DNA of 64,000 nucleotides from Boesenbergia rotunda (taxonomy: Eukaryota; Streptophyta; Magnoliopsida; Zingiberales; Zingiberaceae), in NCBI GenBank assembly GCA_024364735.1, contig JAGFNQ010005185.1, positions 1-64,000 on the forward strand, written 5' to 3'. A program made the position numbers and the translations under genes. The notes beneath the pieces were generated by a model that was given only the letters and a program-made list of their open reading frames with translations, did not search any database and had not been told where the DNA came from. Each line of letters opens with the position of its first letter. The stretch's first letter is position 1. This document shows, piece by piece, positions 22,861-33,894 of this stretch.

Positions 22861-23600
22861 GCCATATATAAAAAAAACATATTTGAAGAAAAAATTAGTG
22901 TATCAGAGCCAGTTTATTTTGCAGGAACTGAATTTTGAATGCATATTGTACCAATCCTAGTGAGTCCAAGCAATAAAAACCAAACAAACTAAATTGAACT
23001 CGTTCGGTCCTTGTCTAACCCAGTTAGCTACTTACTAACTGTTACATAACAGCAACTTTCACTAGGGTTAGTCAAGTTAAGTGGTCTGATCATATTAGAT
23101 TTTCTAAGCTTGAACACTTAGCTTGATTTTTGTTCAAATGTATTTATCGCCCAACTTCTCTTGATGCACTGTCTTAAAGCATCTTGAGTCAAGGCATAAA
23201 CCTAAGCATCTCAACCCAGTCTAGGTTATCAATCAAAGTGTCCTAATGTGCTTGTCAGATGCTGGCTTCTAGATCTATAGGAGCATGCAATTCTAGGGTT
23301 AAGTCCTAGGATACATCCATTGCGTAGAAAAACCCTAGTTTTAAAGAGGATAATTTTTAGAAAAATCTAAGTTAGAAAAAAAATTAAAATCAAAACTTAA
23401 TAAGAAAATGATTTTTGAAAGACAATCCTATTCTACTACGTACATCCCTAAAACATAAGTCAGGTGTACAAATATGAAGGAGATAAATAAGTCAGACGCA
23501 TAGACATAAGATAAGTCGCCAAGTCAGGTGCATAAAATAAGTCAACATATCAGCCCTATCAAGTAGGGGAAGTCAGATCATAAGACTCATAATATAATGT
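22861..23600. other. Non-coding 3' region of Sirevirus B
   Basis: No open frame of note. A second 'tatcagagcc' occurs at 22,900. Otherwise unremarkable. Confidence 0.5.
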
Positions 23601-23640
23601 TGGTCTAAGAGGATGGGCCAGGATGCCAAAATGGGTCGGG

Positions 23641-24720
23641 CTACCATGAGCGGAACATGGACATCATCTCCTCGTGGCGGGCCTGATCTGTCGCCAGTCT
23701 CTCGTTGTGTCGGGCCTGAAGGGCGCCCATCTTCTCAATATGATGAGCCTCCATCTCCTCTCGAAGGCTATGGACCTCCAGCTCTATCCGTGAAAGGCGC
23801 TGGTCCATAGTGATTGGAGGAGGTGGTGGTGGAGACTGCCCTAGGTGCTCCGGGATGAAGTCGGAGACATCAAGCTGTACTTCTTCCTCTGAGTCAACCT
23901 GTAGCAGAGCGCCTCGTCATCTCCACGAAATAACCCCAGTGGTCGAGATGTCTACGACTGCTAATGAGAAGTTCCTAGACCCTATCTCGTCAAACTCGAT
24001 CATTGTGATGATCTCTCCGGTAGAGATGTCGCGACCGTGATGATGAAAGAGTGCAGTGAGAATATGACAGTAGGGTGTCCGCACTCTAGCATTGGTGGAG
24101 ATATTGGATGCGTAGATGATCGTCTGGAACATGTGTAGACCAATATTTATATCCAAGTGGTGGATCATCGCATAGAGTAGGAAGGTGTGGAAGGGTCGCA
24201 TCACTGCTACATCTCGTGAGGTCAGAGGGAGAATGCAGCAGATCAAGACTCGATAAAGAGCGTAGTCCTGAATGAGTAGGTCGAAAATCGAAATTTATGT
24301 ACCGTCAGATCCCTCGCATCTCTGAAAAGTGAGAGTAGAGAATGTCAAGGGTAATGTGTGAATACGGAGGAGCGAAGGGAAGGTCCGTAGGAGGATAGCA
24401 ACAGAAGGTGGACTGAGAGGGTCGTAGTCCAAGGAATCAATTGAAGAGGGTAGGCGTGATGGTCAGTGGAAGGGTCTGGACAGTAGTGGTATAGCAAAGG
24501 TCATCAGTTTTGACCAAGTTGTTGTAAAACTCGGCACATAGGGTCGTGTTCATGGAACTAGTGCAATATACTAGCTGCTCTAGTTGGTAGAAGCTAATGA
24601 CGTCTATGTCTAGAGGGCAGGACTGGGTGAAGAAGCTCCTATTCAGATAGCTAGTCTTTAAAGGTTTATATGTCATGTTTACGAACCTATTAAAGAGAGC
24701 TAGGGTAGGAAATCTATGGT
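23641..24720 (-). pseudogene. Third ORF of Sirevirus B ('env-like')
   Basis: Downstream of where pol should be. Blocks in order: FYNNLVKTDDLCYTTTV and DIDVISFYQLEQL (24,437-24,676); PYCHILTALF and HGRDISTGE (23,960-24,080), matching MPFGHIITTW and GIDVSQGR in Sirevirus F; then a Pro run and a coiled coil (MDQRLSRIELEVHSLREEME, 23,641-23,810) ending at TAG 23,641-23,643. At least three frame changes break it. The core resembles the plant 'putative transposon protein' domain. I see no signal peptide or membrane segment, so calling it an envelope protein is not supported. Confidence 0.65.
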
Positions 24721-24959
24721 CGGGACTGGGCTTGGCACCGAGATCATTTTCGGTAACTCAGCGCTTACTAAGTAAATAGAAAAACTAACATTACTAATTG
24801 AAATGAAATTGAAAAAACAAATGTAAAATCATAACTAATTCATACCGAGGCGGCATTGTAGGAAGAGAGTGATTGAGGAAGGTTGGGGCAGCTTGGGGGT
24901 GCCTTAGAAGAGAGGAGAAGATGAGAGGAGATGACTTGAGGTGTGGAGAAGGGGGGTTG

Positions 24960-25145
24960 TGGGCAAGGGCTAATAAAGCCTTTCCCGGGCGCCCGTGAGG
25001 CGACCAGGGCGCCCGTGTCAGGGGCTTAGGTGCTCGTGATGGTTTCAGGTGCCTGAGTTCAGATTTGACTCAGAAGTGCAGCTTTTGACTGCCTCGTACG
25101 ATGGGAAAGCATTGGGCGCCCGTGAGGGTCTCGGGCACCCGATTT
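24960..25145 (-). promoter_or_regulatory. GGGCGCCC block, LTR-like promoter
   Basis: Three copies of GGGCGCCCGTG plus degenerate ones, followed on the minus strand by a TATA-like CTTTATTAG (about 24,975) and a purine/pyrimidine-biased leader, then the third ORF. It repeats the palindrome type of this element's LTR. Confidence 0.4.
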
Positions 25146-25229
25146 GACCAATATTTGACCAGGCAATGTTTCAATCAAGTCCTAGGTTCCAACAACAATG
25201 GGTTATTTTTGAGATCTTTAAGGATTTTG

Positions 25230-25640
25230 AATTTGACAAAGTTAAATTCAATTAAACTGAGTAAAAATGTTAAATTGAATTTTGAAAACTATTAAATTAA
25301 AATTGAATTTTGAAAAATATTAAATTAAAGTTGAATTTTGAAAATATTAAAAATTTTTTTGAAAGATTGAGTTTTAATTGAGGTTTTGAAAATTGAGTTT
25401 GAAAAACTGATTTTGAATTTAATTTGGTTTTTAAAACATTATGTTGAATTAATTTTTTAAAAAAATTGATTGGGATTTTAAAAAATTAAGGTGAATTTTA
25501 ATTTTGAAAATATTATGTTGAATTTTAATTTTAAAAATATTAAGTTGAATTTTACCTTTGAAAATATTAAGTTGAATTTTAATTTTGAAAATATTAAGTT
25601 GAATTTTAATTTTGAAAATATTAAGTTGAATTTTAATTTG
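25230..25640. repeat. AT-rich tandem repeat, about 30 bp
   Basis: About twelve units of 'gttgaattttaattttgaaaatattaa' type. The last four (25,500-25,640) are almost identical. Confidence 0.8.
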
Positions 25641-25654
25641 GTTGGTTGGGTTGG

Positions 25655-26115
25655 ACTACATTATTAGGTCCTAAACATCTCACCCAATTCTAAGTGACAA
25701 AATAGGTTTCGTTATCTGTTTTGTGAGATGTATTATTTTTAACTTTTGATTTTATGTTAATTCTATGATTTAATTGAAGCTTGTATTAGATTTGAGTTTA
25801 ACAAATAATAATTTAAAAGTGAGTTTCGATAAATGGCTTCAAGGTCTTGGCGAGGCACAGAGGCCTTCGTTAGTCGTAGCCTTATTGGATCAACAACCCT
25901 TTCCTAGACAAAACCTTTTAAAGAAAGATCATTTTCAAATTACTTTTTGAGACACTCTGGTCTAACTAGCTTAGGATTTGAAGAGGTAGCTTCGGCTAGT
26001 TCCACCGGACTAAACAGACCAAATAGGGTACGCCTTACCCTACCTGACTCCTTAGACAGACTTTCCTAACATACTATCATCTCACCTCATCCTAATACTA
26101 TATTGTTCAAGTTTC
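25655..26115 (-). repeat. Spacer conserved between Sireviruses B and E
   Basis: Closely matches 53,340-53,830 in Sirevirus E ('cttcaaggtcttggcgag', 'ttattggatca', 'ggtctaactagcttagg'). It lies between gag tail and the 3' half in both. No open frame is shared, so a cis function or simple co-descent is possible. Confidence 0.7.
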
Positions 26116-26231
26116 AATTAAGTCTGATCCTTAACTAACAATTCTTAAGTCTAAGCAGAATAATATAAAATAATAAACAAACATCAAGCAATAATTCAAG
26201 AAAAAAATCATCTAAATACAAAAATGGTTTT

Positions 26232-26646
26232 TTATATTGGCTCCTCCTGGATTGAAGCCTCGATATGGGCTAGGCAAGATGTGAATCTTGTCCTTGGGGA
26301 TCCAATATTGGTTTGGTCCAGCTTGTTTGTCAAACTCAGCTTAGGGACCCATGCTTGGACTCGGGTTCTAGTTTGGTTCAATACAGAGTAGTAAGATCTG
26401 TATCGTGAGTTGGTTCGGTAGCCAAGTCCGGATCGATTTAGAACTGACTTCTGTTTTTCATGAATCATGTCAAGATTCTTGGAGCCTGAAGTGAACCGTT
26501 CTAACGCGACTCTGAGTTCCTTGACATGAGTTTTCAAGGTGGAATTCTGTTCCTCAAGCTTTTGAACTTGAGTTGAGTTTCCTTCTTGAACTGACTCAGT
26601 TAAGGAACTCGAGTGACTTCCTCTTTTAGGATTTTGACTTCCTGTC
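26232..26646 (-). pseudogene. gag: Sirevirus B gag C-terminal coiled coil
   Basis: Encodes a coiled coil (VQKLEEQNSTLKTHVKELR) then LERFTSGSKNLDMI and a Lys/Arg-rich GLGYR tail, features of the Sirevirus gag-to-protease linker. The upstream end is cut by the solo LTR at 26,647, and gag resumes at 29,381. The frame ends with TAA at 26,232. No protease follows. Confidence 0.8.
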
Positions 26647-29375
26647 TGTAACACCCGCTCTTAATCCCCTAGGGATTAAGCAGTGCTACTTTACTTTCAT
26701 ATATTACAACTACACGCATGCATTCATATTTTTCTATCTAATCTATGCATGGGCATATGTATCATTTAAGCATGCGAGGTTCATGTAGCGGAAGCATGAT
26801 TATTTTTATTCATCTTCAAACATAGCATGTATATAAAAAAGAAAAACATAACATGGGTTTAACATGACAAGTTCCAAAACTTGAAGCAACTAAGATCAAG
26901 ATCCTTTTTATCCACCAGCACTATCACACACACACTTGCCTTTCTCCCGCAGCCTCCATAGTTTAGCGTCCTTTATCTGTAGCATAAGGGGAAACACTAA
27001 ACGATAAGCAATAGCTTAGTAAGACCCTGTCCTACTCACAAAACCGGATATCATGAAAAAGGTGATAGAATATATCACATTCAAGCATGGTAAACATTTA
27101 AGCATGTTAAACATCTAAGCATGTTAACTTCATAAGAAGGTTCTTTTGAAAACATATAAACATAATACTTGAACATAGCATAATCATTAGGGTCCGGCTT
27201 GTACTTCATGTTTTGCGCGCGCCCCTAAATAGGAACGAGGTAGCTAATCCCGAACCACTAGGGTTTACTAGGCCTTCTCAAACGTCCTTCAGCCTAGTAT
27301 CATAATCATTTGACTCGCTTTAAGAGTCTATAGTACAAGCCATTATAAAATAAAATAGTTATCATGTTCTTTATTTCCATAAAGTATGCTCTTAGTCCCA
27401 ACCATCTAGGGAAGCATTCTTTAGGCCCTAAGCCTTCTTCGTTCATGCCTTAAAGGGCTCATTCTTATGCATATGCATGCATTCATAATTAAGATAATTA
27501 GCCTAGTATACAGCATGCATTTCATGGGAGCAACCAAGGCTAGGGTCCAAGAGCTCTCTCTCTTGGTCGAAAGTTGAAATGGGGCTAGCATGCATTCCGG
27601 TCAACATATCAAGAATCACACAAGCATGTCATATCCTACACAAGATCATTATCATGCATGGTATTTATTAATCCAATCCCAAGTATAGGGCCCTTTGGCC
27701 GAAAGTTAAGGGTGGAGGTAGCTTAGGTTTTTGACCTCAAACATCCCATACAAGTATCATATATATATACATCATGTATCATACTAAGCATAGCGTACAT
27801 CATGGGGTAATCAATCTTCATAAACCTAATGTTCCATGCTTTGGCCGAATATCACATGCTAGGGAAAAATTAAGTTTTCCAATCAAACATTCCATTTAAA
27901 CATCACTTGCATATACATATCATCATCCCAAACATAAGCATATCTCATAGGGTAGTTTATCCTTTACAAACCCTAACTTTAGGGTGTTGGCCGAATGGTG
28001 TAGGGTAGGGGGGATTAGGGTTTTTGGAAATCAAACCTTCACACAAACATTTACACAAACACCTCACATACATATCATGCAACATTATTAAACATGGATT
28101 TCATCATAGGTTAATCATGCATCCTAAACCCTAATTCTTCTAGGGTTGGTCGAAAGTGTAGGGTAGGGGGATTTAGGGTTTTTGAAATCAAACATTCATA
28201 CAACCATTTATACAAACACCTTATCTACACTATCATGTCATACACTAACATATGATACATCATAGAGTAATTCAACCCTTGAATCCCTAATTTTTCCATG
28301 TCTTGGCCGAAACTTGTAGGGGGTGCAAACCCTAATTTTTGTTATCACAACTTGAAGGAAATCAGCATATAGGTATACCCTAAGTTCCAAGGGGTCTTCT
28401 CATATATCAAAAAGTAACCAAGGCTTTCCCTTAAGGGGTGGCCGAAACTTACCTAGGGCAAATCCCTATTTTCGCAAACTACAAGAAGAAGAAAATCATA
28501 CACAGCAATTATGCTACAGGTGAGGGGCACTTACTTCTTTCGCTAAATATCCTTAAGGTATACCCTTAGTTCGGAGGATGTGCTTGTCCTTGCTCATGAG
28601 GTCCTTGACTTCTTCTTGCCTTGCAAGAGATTCAAACCTTTAATGGGGTCTTGGGAGTGTCCCTTGGGATGAGACCCTTCCCTTGGATTTTCGAAAATCT
28701 CAAGGAGGAAGAGGAGTTTGAATTTCGAAAATTGAAGAAGGAGAAGGGAGTTAGGATTTCGAAAACTTGAAGAGGGAGAGTGAGTGAGGGGTTTGCAACA
28801 ATGATGGTTAGCCCCTTAGCACTCCCTCTTATTTATACTAAGGGAAGAGACAAAGTGCCTCTTCTCCAAGTGTCCCTTCACCAAGGGGTTTCTCATCAAG
28901 AGCCTCTTCCTCTACCCTTTCACATTCCCTAACCCTTAACAAGAATTTCCCTTCCTTTCTCTCAGCAATCCCCTGCTGGGTGAACTGGTTACTTCGTTGC
29001 TTTTCAAGGCTTTGCTTACCAAGAGTTCCAAGGTTCGATCCTCGGCAAGAGCATATTTTTGCTCCTCTTTGGTTTTCACTTTTGCAAAGCCCATTAGCCC
29101 AATTCACTCTCATATTCTCAAATCACATTTATGCAATCACATGTTCGAATTCATGAAATCACATATTCTAATTCATGCAATCACATATTCTAATTCATGC
29201 AATTACATATTCTAATTTATGCAATTACATATTCCTAATCCTTTCTAATGAAATCACATAATATTAAATCATGAAATCACAAAAAGGTAATTTTATTCAT
29301 TTATAGATAATATATATTGACATTTTTTGTGCCCTTTTTACGATCGAAAGTAAGCCCAAAATTTGGGGCGTTACA
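26647..29375 (-). mobile_element. Solo LTR with perfect 5-bp target duplication
   Basis: 2,729 bp, ends TGTAACACCC and GGGCGTTACA, flanked by CTGTC on both sides (26,642-26,646 and 29,376-29,380). A TATAAATAAG on the minus strand at about 28,830 gives the orientation. Terminal TGTAACRCCC is typical of plant Tekay-type LTRs. Many 'ggccgaa' and 'ccctaa' repeats occur at 27,700-28,450. No internal genes remain. Confidence 0.85.
28975..29090 (+). repeat. tRNA-like / SINE-like insert
   Basis: Contains a perfect Pol III B box (GGTTCGATCC at about 29,032-29,041) and an A-box-like TGGGTGAACTGG about 50 bases upstream. No acceptor stem can be drawn, so it is not a tRNA gene. A short SINE fragment inside the LTR is the likely explanation. 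Confidence 0.4.
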
Positions 29376-29380
29376 CTGTC

Positions 29381-30633
29381 GAAGGGTTTCAACCCGAATG
29401 TTAGCCTTTGCCAACTTGCGAGACAGATATGAAATTAAATCTTAAAGTTGCGATTTGGGATAGCCTCTTACCGTTATTCGTCCGTCCTCTGAGATCGATA
29501 GCTTTCCGGTGCCGACGTCTTCTTCCAGTTCCTATTCAGATTCGGAGTCGAGATCTTCCATGGCGGTCATTGCGAGAAGATTGGAGTGTGGGGCTTCTTC
29601 TTCATCTTCCGAAGATAATTCGTCCCACGAGTCTTGTAGCGCCTTCTTCCTCTGACTTTTCTTGTTTTCTTTCAAGTTGGGACACTCCGATTTGAAGTGA
29701 CCCTTCTTGTTGCACGCATAATAGGTTACATCGCTCTTCGTTTTTTGGCTTGTGGAAGGTTCAGCTGGATCGTCCTTCTTTGGTGCAGTCTTCTTCTTTA
29801 GCTTTTGTTTCTTCAGCAACTTGTAGTAGTTGCAAGCCATCCGGACCAGTTCTAGATGATCAATTCCATCGTCGTCGGATTCCGAATCGGAATCTGACTC
29901 GGGTATCGATTGTAATTTTTTTTGGTTTTCCTTGAGTTTTACCAGCAAATAAAGCCATACTTTTCTCGACCTATACAATATTAGTTTGTTCATGTAACTC
30001 TAATTCGGAAAATAATTCTTCAAGTTTTATATCTGAATGGTTCCTAGAAACCTTGTAACCATCTACCATAGATGCCCACAATGAGTTCCTTGGGAACGAG
30101 TTTAGGGTGTACCTTATTAGGTCACGGTTTTCCACCTTGTGACCTATAGTGTGTAATCCGTTCATCAACTCCTGGGTCCTTGCATGGAGTTATGCTGCTG
30201 TTTCCCCATCTTGCATCTTGATGGTGTACAGCTTGTTGAGTAGAAGATCACGTTTGCTGATCCGCGTATCCGACGTACCCTCGTGCAGCTCGATCAACTT
30301 GTTCCAAAGCTACTTTGCGCTGCTGAAGGGGCCGACGTGATTGAATTCTTCCTTGGTTAAGCCATATTGAAGTGTTTGCGTGACTTTGGCGTCTGCTTCA
30401 ATCATCTTTTTGAGTGGAGTGCCCCACTTTGAGTATCCTTGCACTTCACCTTGTGCATTTTTAGGAATCTCCAGTCCGGACTGGATGATGATCCACATGT
30501 CCACCTGAGTTTTCAGGTGGACCTCCATCCTGCTCTTCCAGTAGGAGAAATCTTCTCCTGAGAAGAGTGGTGGTCTCGCAGTGTTGTAGCCTTCTTGCAT
30601 GGCCATAGAAATTTTTAACCTGAAAAAAGACAA
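29381..30633 (-). pseudogene. gag: Sirevirus B gag
   Basis: Capsid gene. N-terminal block RPPLFSGEDFSYWKSRMEVH, then a Lys-rich middle; an Asp/Ser-rich acidic stretch; a zinc knuckle ending CNKKGHFKSEC; and a second acidic stretch. Damage: TAG at 30,310-30,312, a frameshift near 29,980, TAG at 29,532-29,534, and the first Cys of the CCHC knuckle is Tyr (29,721-29,723, TAT for TGT). It continues past the solo LTR as the 26,232-26,646 coiled coil. Confidence 0.85.
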
Positions 30634-30819
30634 AAAAAACGTTGCTCCAAGACTGAGTCTTGGATTAGCAGTGTGGTATGAAAAAAGAAAGGAAAATCAA
30701 GTGGTGTTGCACCAACCTCGAATAACGAGAAATTCACGAACGATAGAAATTTTACGAACAAAAATGGGAAAAAATCCGAAAATTGCTCAACTGGTGGATG
30801 CACCAAATTTGAGCCACCC

Positions 30820-30831
30820 GCTTTGATACCA
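30820..30831 (-). promoter_or_regulatory. Primer-binding site of Sirevirus B
   Basis: Minus strand TGGTATCAAAGC, two bases from the LTR end; a variant of the Met-tRNA site. Confidence 0.85.
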
Positions 30832-30833
30832 CT

Positions 30834-31389
30834 TGTGGGATCGTTTAGAATCGATAGAGGGAGTGAATATCGATAAAAATAAATTCGGATACGTGAGTGC
30901 AATGTGCAGCAGAAAATACAACAATGCTAACTCCTTTTGTTTTTACTTGGTTCGGAGTCTGTAACGGCTCCTACTCCAAGGCCCACGGTCCTTGACCATT
31001 TTCGTTAGGAAATTCTATATTTCGAAGAGGTATTACAAGATTTTAATTTACGAATATAGAATTGAAAGCAACTAGAAATTATACCGACTACCAGATAGAA
31101 ATCTGAAGAACGGAGTAGAAGGTCGTTGATCATGAGCGTTGTTGATGCTTGGAACTCGAGCACGAAGGAAATGAACTGAGCGTTTGAGTGCTTGAGTTGA
31201 GAAAAAAACTTGTTTGGAAGCAAGGGGTGAACCCCCTTTAAACTAGTGTCCAAGGCGCCTGTGAGGCTGTAGGGTGCCTGCCACGTCACCTATTATGCAC
31301 GTCTTTATCCGCAGACTCGGACAACGTCTATCCCCCATCTAGGGCGCCGACTGCTCATGGGCGCCTTACATGCTGACATGGCAACCTGC
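30834..31389 (-). repeat. 5' LTR of Sirevirus B, truncated
   Basis: Ends 'cgatcccaca' on the minus strand. GGGCGCC-type palindromes at 31,250-31,375. Cut at 31,389 by the LTR of Sirevirus C. Confidence 0.75.
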
Positions 31390-32355
31390 TGATAGATCGA
31401 AGACGTTGCTAGAGGGGGGAATAGCGATTTGTCGTCGAATTCTCTACAAAGTCGTTAGCGCAGCGGAATATACAATAAAAACAATCAAACAAATACTAAC
31501 CAATGCTAACACGAGGATTTACTTGGTATCCACCACGGACGAGTGACTAATCTAAGAATCTGTCGGTGGATCAATCCCCGGATAACCTTCGGCTAGCCCT
31601 TGTCACTCCTTGTGGGTGGAGAAACCTCACCACAATCACTTTGACAATATCTGGGCATAATAGACTACTAACTTACTTTACCCAAGCGAGTTTCGTCAAG
31701 AAGCGAAGGCATGAAACGAGCTCCTTTAAATAGGGCTCGAGTCATCTCAGACCGCTACCAGTCGACTGCCCCATGGCCAGTCGACTGGTTCCACTCAGAT
31801 TCGACCGTTACAGTACAACGTTCGAATCTGCCAGCCTGTGCCAGCCTACAGCAGTTGACTGCCCCATGGCCAGTCCACTGGTACACACCCAAGCCTAGGG
31901 TTATACTCCCGAGTGCATGTCTCTCCGCACTCGAACCCTCCCGGCTTAGACCCTAAGTACAAACACTCATACTCAGACTCTCACAACCCAGTTGACTCTT
32001 CACCAGCAGCCTCGACTGTTGCCTTCACGCCCTCTTCATCTTCGGCCCTCGTCCCTCGGATGCGCACACAAGCCTCCAGCTTGCCTCTATGTCATCCTTC
32101 ACGTACGCCTCGAAGTCCGCATCCCTCGGCTCATCGTCCCTGCTATCCACGGTCCCTCAGATGCGCACGCTAGCCTCCATCTTGCCTCCATGCCATCCTT
32201 CACCTGAAGACATCAACCAAGTCCATGTGTACCTGTACACCTGCACACTCCTGTACACATATTAGTTCAACTATAAACTCAAATTTAACCATATTGCCCA
32301 CACACATCAAAACCCCATGATCCTCCAGATCATCTCAGGGTCGATTGCCTCAATA
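31390..32355 (-). repeat. 3' LTR of Sirevirus C
   Basis: 966 bp, same family as the Sirevirus A LTR ('cttcgatctatca' end; 'attgaggcaatcga' start with one change). GTCGAC palindromes at 31,757-31,878; TATTTAAAGG on the minus strand at about 31,725. Confidence 0.8.
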
Positions 32356-32370
32356 ATCTTTCCCTTTTTG
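32356..32370 (-). promoter_or_regulatory. Polypurine tract of Sirevirus C
   Basis: Minus strand CAAAAAGGGAAAGAT adjoining the LTR. Confidence 0.75.
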
Positions 32371-32764
32371 ATGTGTGACAATATGTTAAGTTAGGTAAAC
32401 ATAACAGCAATAGAGATAAACAATAGCAATATCAATTGAAAAACAAAGCATAACAAACAAGAGGCAACCTCCCACTTAACCTATGCTTTCTCCCATTTTT
32501 CAATTCTCATTGCCCATACCAAGTTAAGTTCTCCTAACTTAACTCTACTCACAACAACTGGTTAAGTTACCCCAACTTAACTCCAAGGTTTCACAAATCA
32601 ATCAAAAGTTAAGTTTTCAACCCAAACCTAACTTAACACTCAAGTTCTCCCCTTTTGACACCATCAAAAGATTGCACCAAGCAACCCTACCCCTGATGTC
32701 AAATAGAACTCAACCATATTCCTAATACACACCTCAGAAATCACAAATTCACATTCTGTCCACC

Positions 32765-32860
32765 CTACCAGTCGACTGCCCCCAGGGCAGTCGACTGGTA
32801 AAACTCACAGAAGGTTCTGTGTTATGGACCAGTCGATTGGCTCTGAGCCAGTCATCTGAT
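32765..32860. repeat. Internal GTCGAC palindromes of Sirevirus C
   Basis: CCAGTCGACTGCCC with its inverted partner GGGCAGTCGACTGG, then a decayed pair at 32,830-32,860. Same place relative to the LTR as in A and D. Confidence 0.8.
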
Positions 32861-33280
32861 ACCTAAAATTCCAATTTTTTAGTCGATTTTCAGAAAATCA
32901 TAACTAATTCCACAAATCTCCAAAAAGTCTGAAATTTTGTGGAGAGATTTGTGGATCCTAAGTCTATTTGGAAAAAATATCATTTCAATCAAAATTATCC
33001 CGAATCCCAAGATTGATACAGAACTCAGACTTGTCCAAATTTAGCCATTTAACCTCAACTTAAAGTTCTAATTTGGACCTCCACTTGATGCTTCTTCCCA
33101 TACTTGTTTACAATACATTAATAGCATCAAGTTATATGGTATTTCCACATTACACCTAATTTGTTCAATTATAATCTCATTTTCAATCTATTACTCCATA
33201 ATTCTCCCTTTAGTGTGCCAATTCTCTATGATTTAAGCTAACCTTAGCCTTTCAACCCATTGGCATATCCCATAGATCAT

Positions 33281-33894
33281 CTAGTCTCCTAGGAGGAAAC
33301 CACCTGAGATCCATTGACCATGGATCCCATTTTGGCTTCTAGAGCTCTCCCTTGAGCTCCTAGCCCTAGTTACCTCTCTAGGTAACTTATCTACAAAGGC
33401 AAGACCACACCGGTGCTCCTCTGATGCTTCTTGGTCTTCCATTACTACCCTCTTGATCCTATAGAGCTTTTTCTTAGCCAATTCCTTTTCTTTTTCTTTA
33501 AATGGCTTTTCTTTGCCATTTTTGACCTTTTCTTTATCATAGTTATATGACATCCTTGAATATGACAGTTTATCAACATTCACCTTCCTAGGATGGTATT
33601 CTAGACCTGGCCTACCATTTCTATGATTTTGGTCCTTTGGTATCACGTTCAATCTCTTTGACCCTTGAGTGACTCTACCTAGGGTTCTTTCTAACTTATC
33701 AAGTTTTTCTCTTAAAACTTGATTTTCCTTTTCTAACTTTCTAACCTTAGAATCACTAGACCTAACTTCATCATTCCTAGGTCTACCCATTTTTCTAGAC
33801 GTATATCTCCTTTCCTTAGGATTTATGCCTTGGTCCTTAGGTTTTGTAGTCCTAGGTTTATCATGAAACATAGAATGTTTTGTGTTTTGGTACG
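33281..33894 (-). pseudogene. gag: Sirevirus C gag C-terminal coiled coil
   Basis: Codes for a basic stretch, a heptad coiled coil (VRKLEKENQVLREKLDKLER), then VTQGSKRLNVI and GLEYHPRK, the same linker as 26,232-26,646. It ends at TAG 33,281-33,283. The upstream part is removed by the element at 33,895, so an ATG at 33,949 lies in foreign sequence and is not the real start. Confidence 0.8.

Larger units (their letters stand above)
22843..31389 (-). mobile_element. Sirevirus B (minus), pol deleted
   Basis: From right to left: truncated 5' LTR (30,834-31,389), primer site (30,820-30,831), gag (29,381-30,633) split by a solo LTR (26,647-29,375), gag tail (26,232-26,646), a conserved spacer, AT-rich repeat, palindromic GC-rich block, third ORF (23,641-24,720) and a polypurine tract at about 22,850. 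The 3' LTR is missing. Protease, integrase, RT and RNase H are absent. Confidence 0.75.
31390..33894 (-). mobile_element. Sirevirus C (minus), 3' end and gag tail only
   Basis: A 3' LTR (31,390-32,355), a polypurine tract, a non-coding region with an internal palindrome, then directly a gag coiled-coil tail. The third ORF and pol are deleted. Cut at 33,894 by the Athila-like element. Confidence 0.75.

Noticed and set aside
26647..29375. Host gene in the 2.7 kb stretch inside Sirevirus B
   Set aside because: Perfect 5-bp target duplication and TGTAAC...GTTACA ends show a solo LTR.
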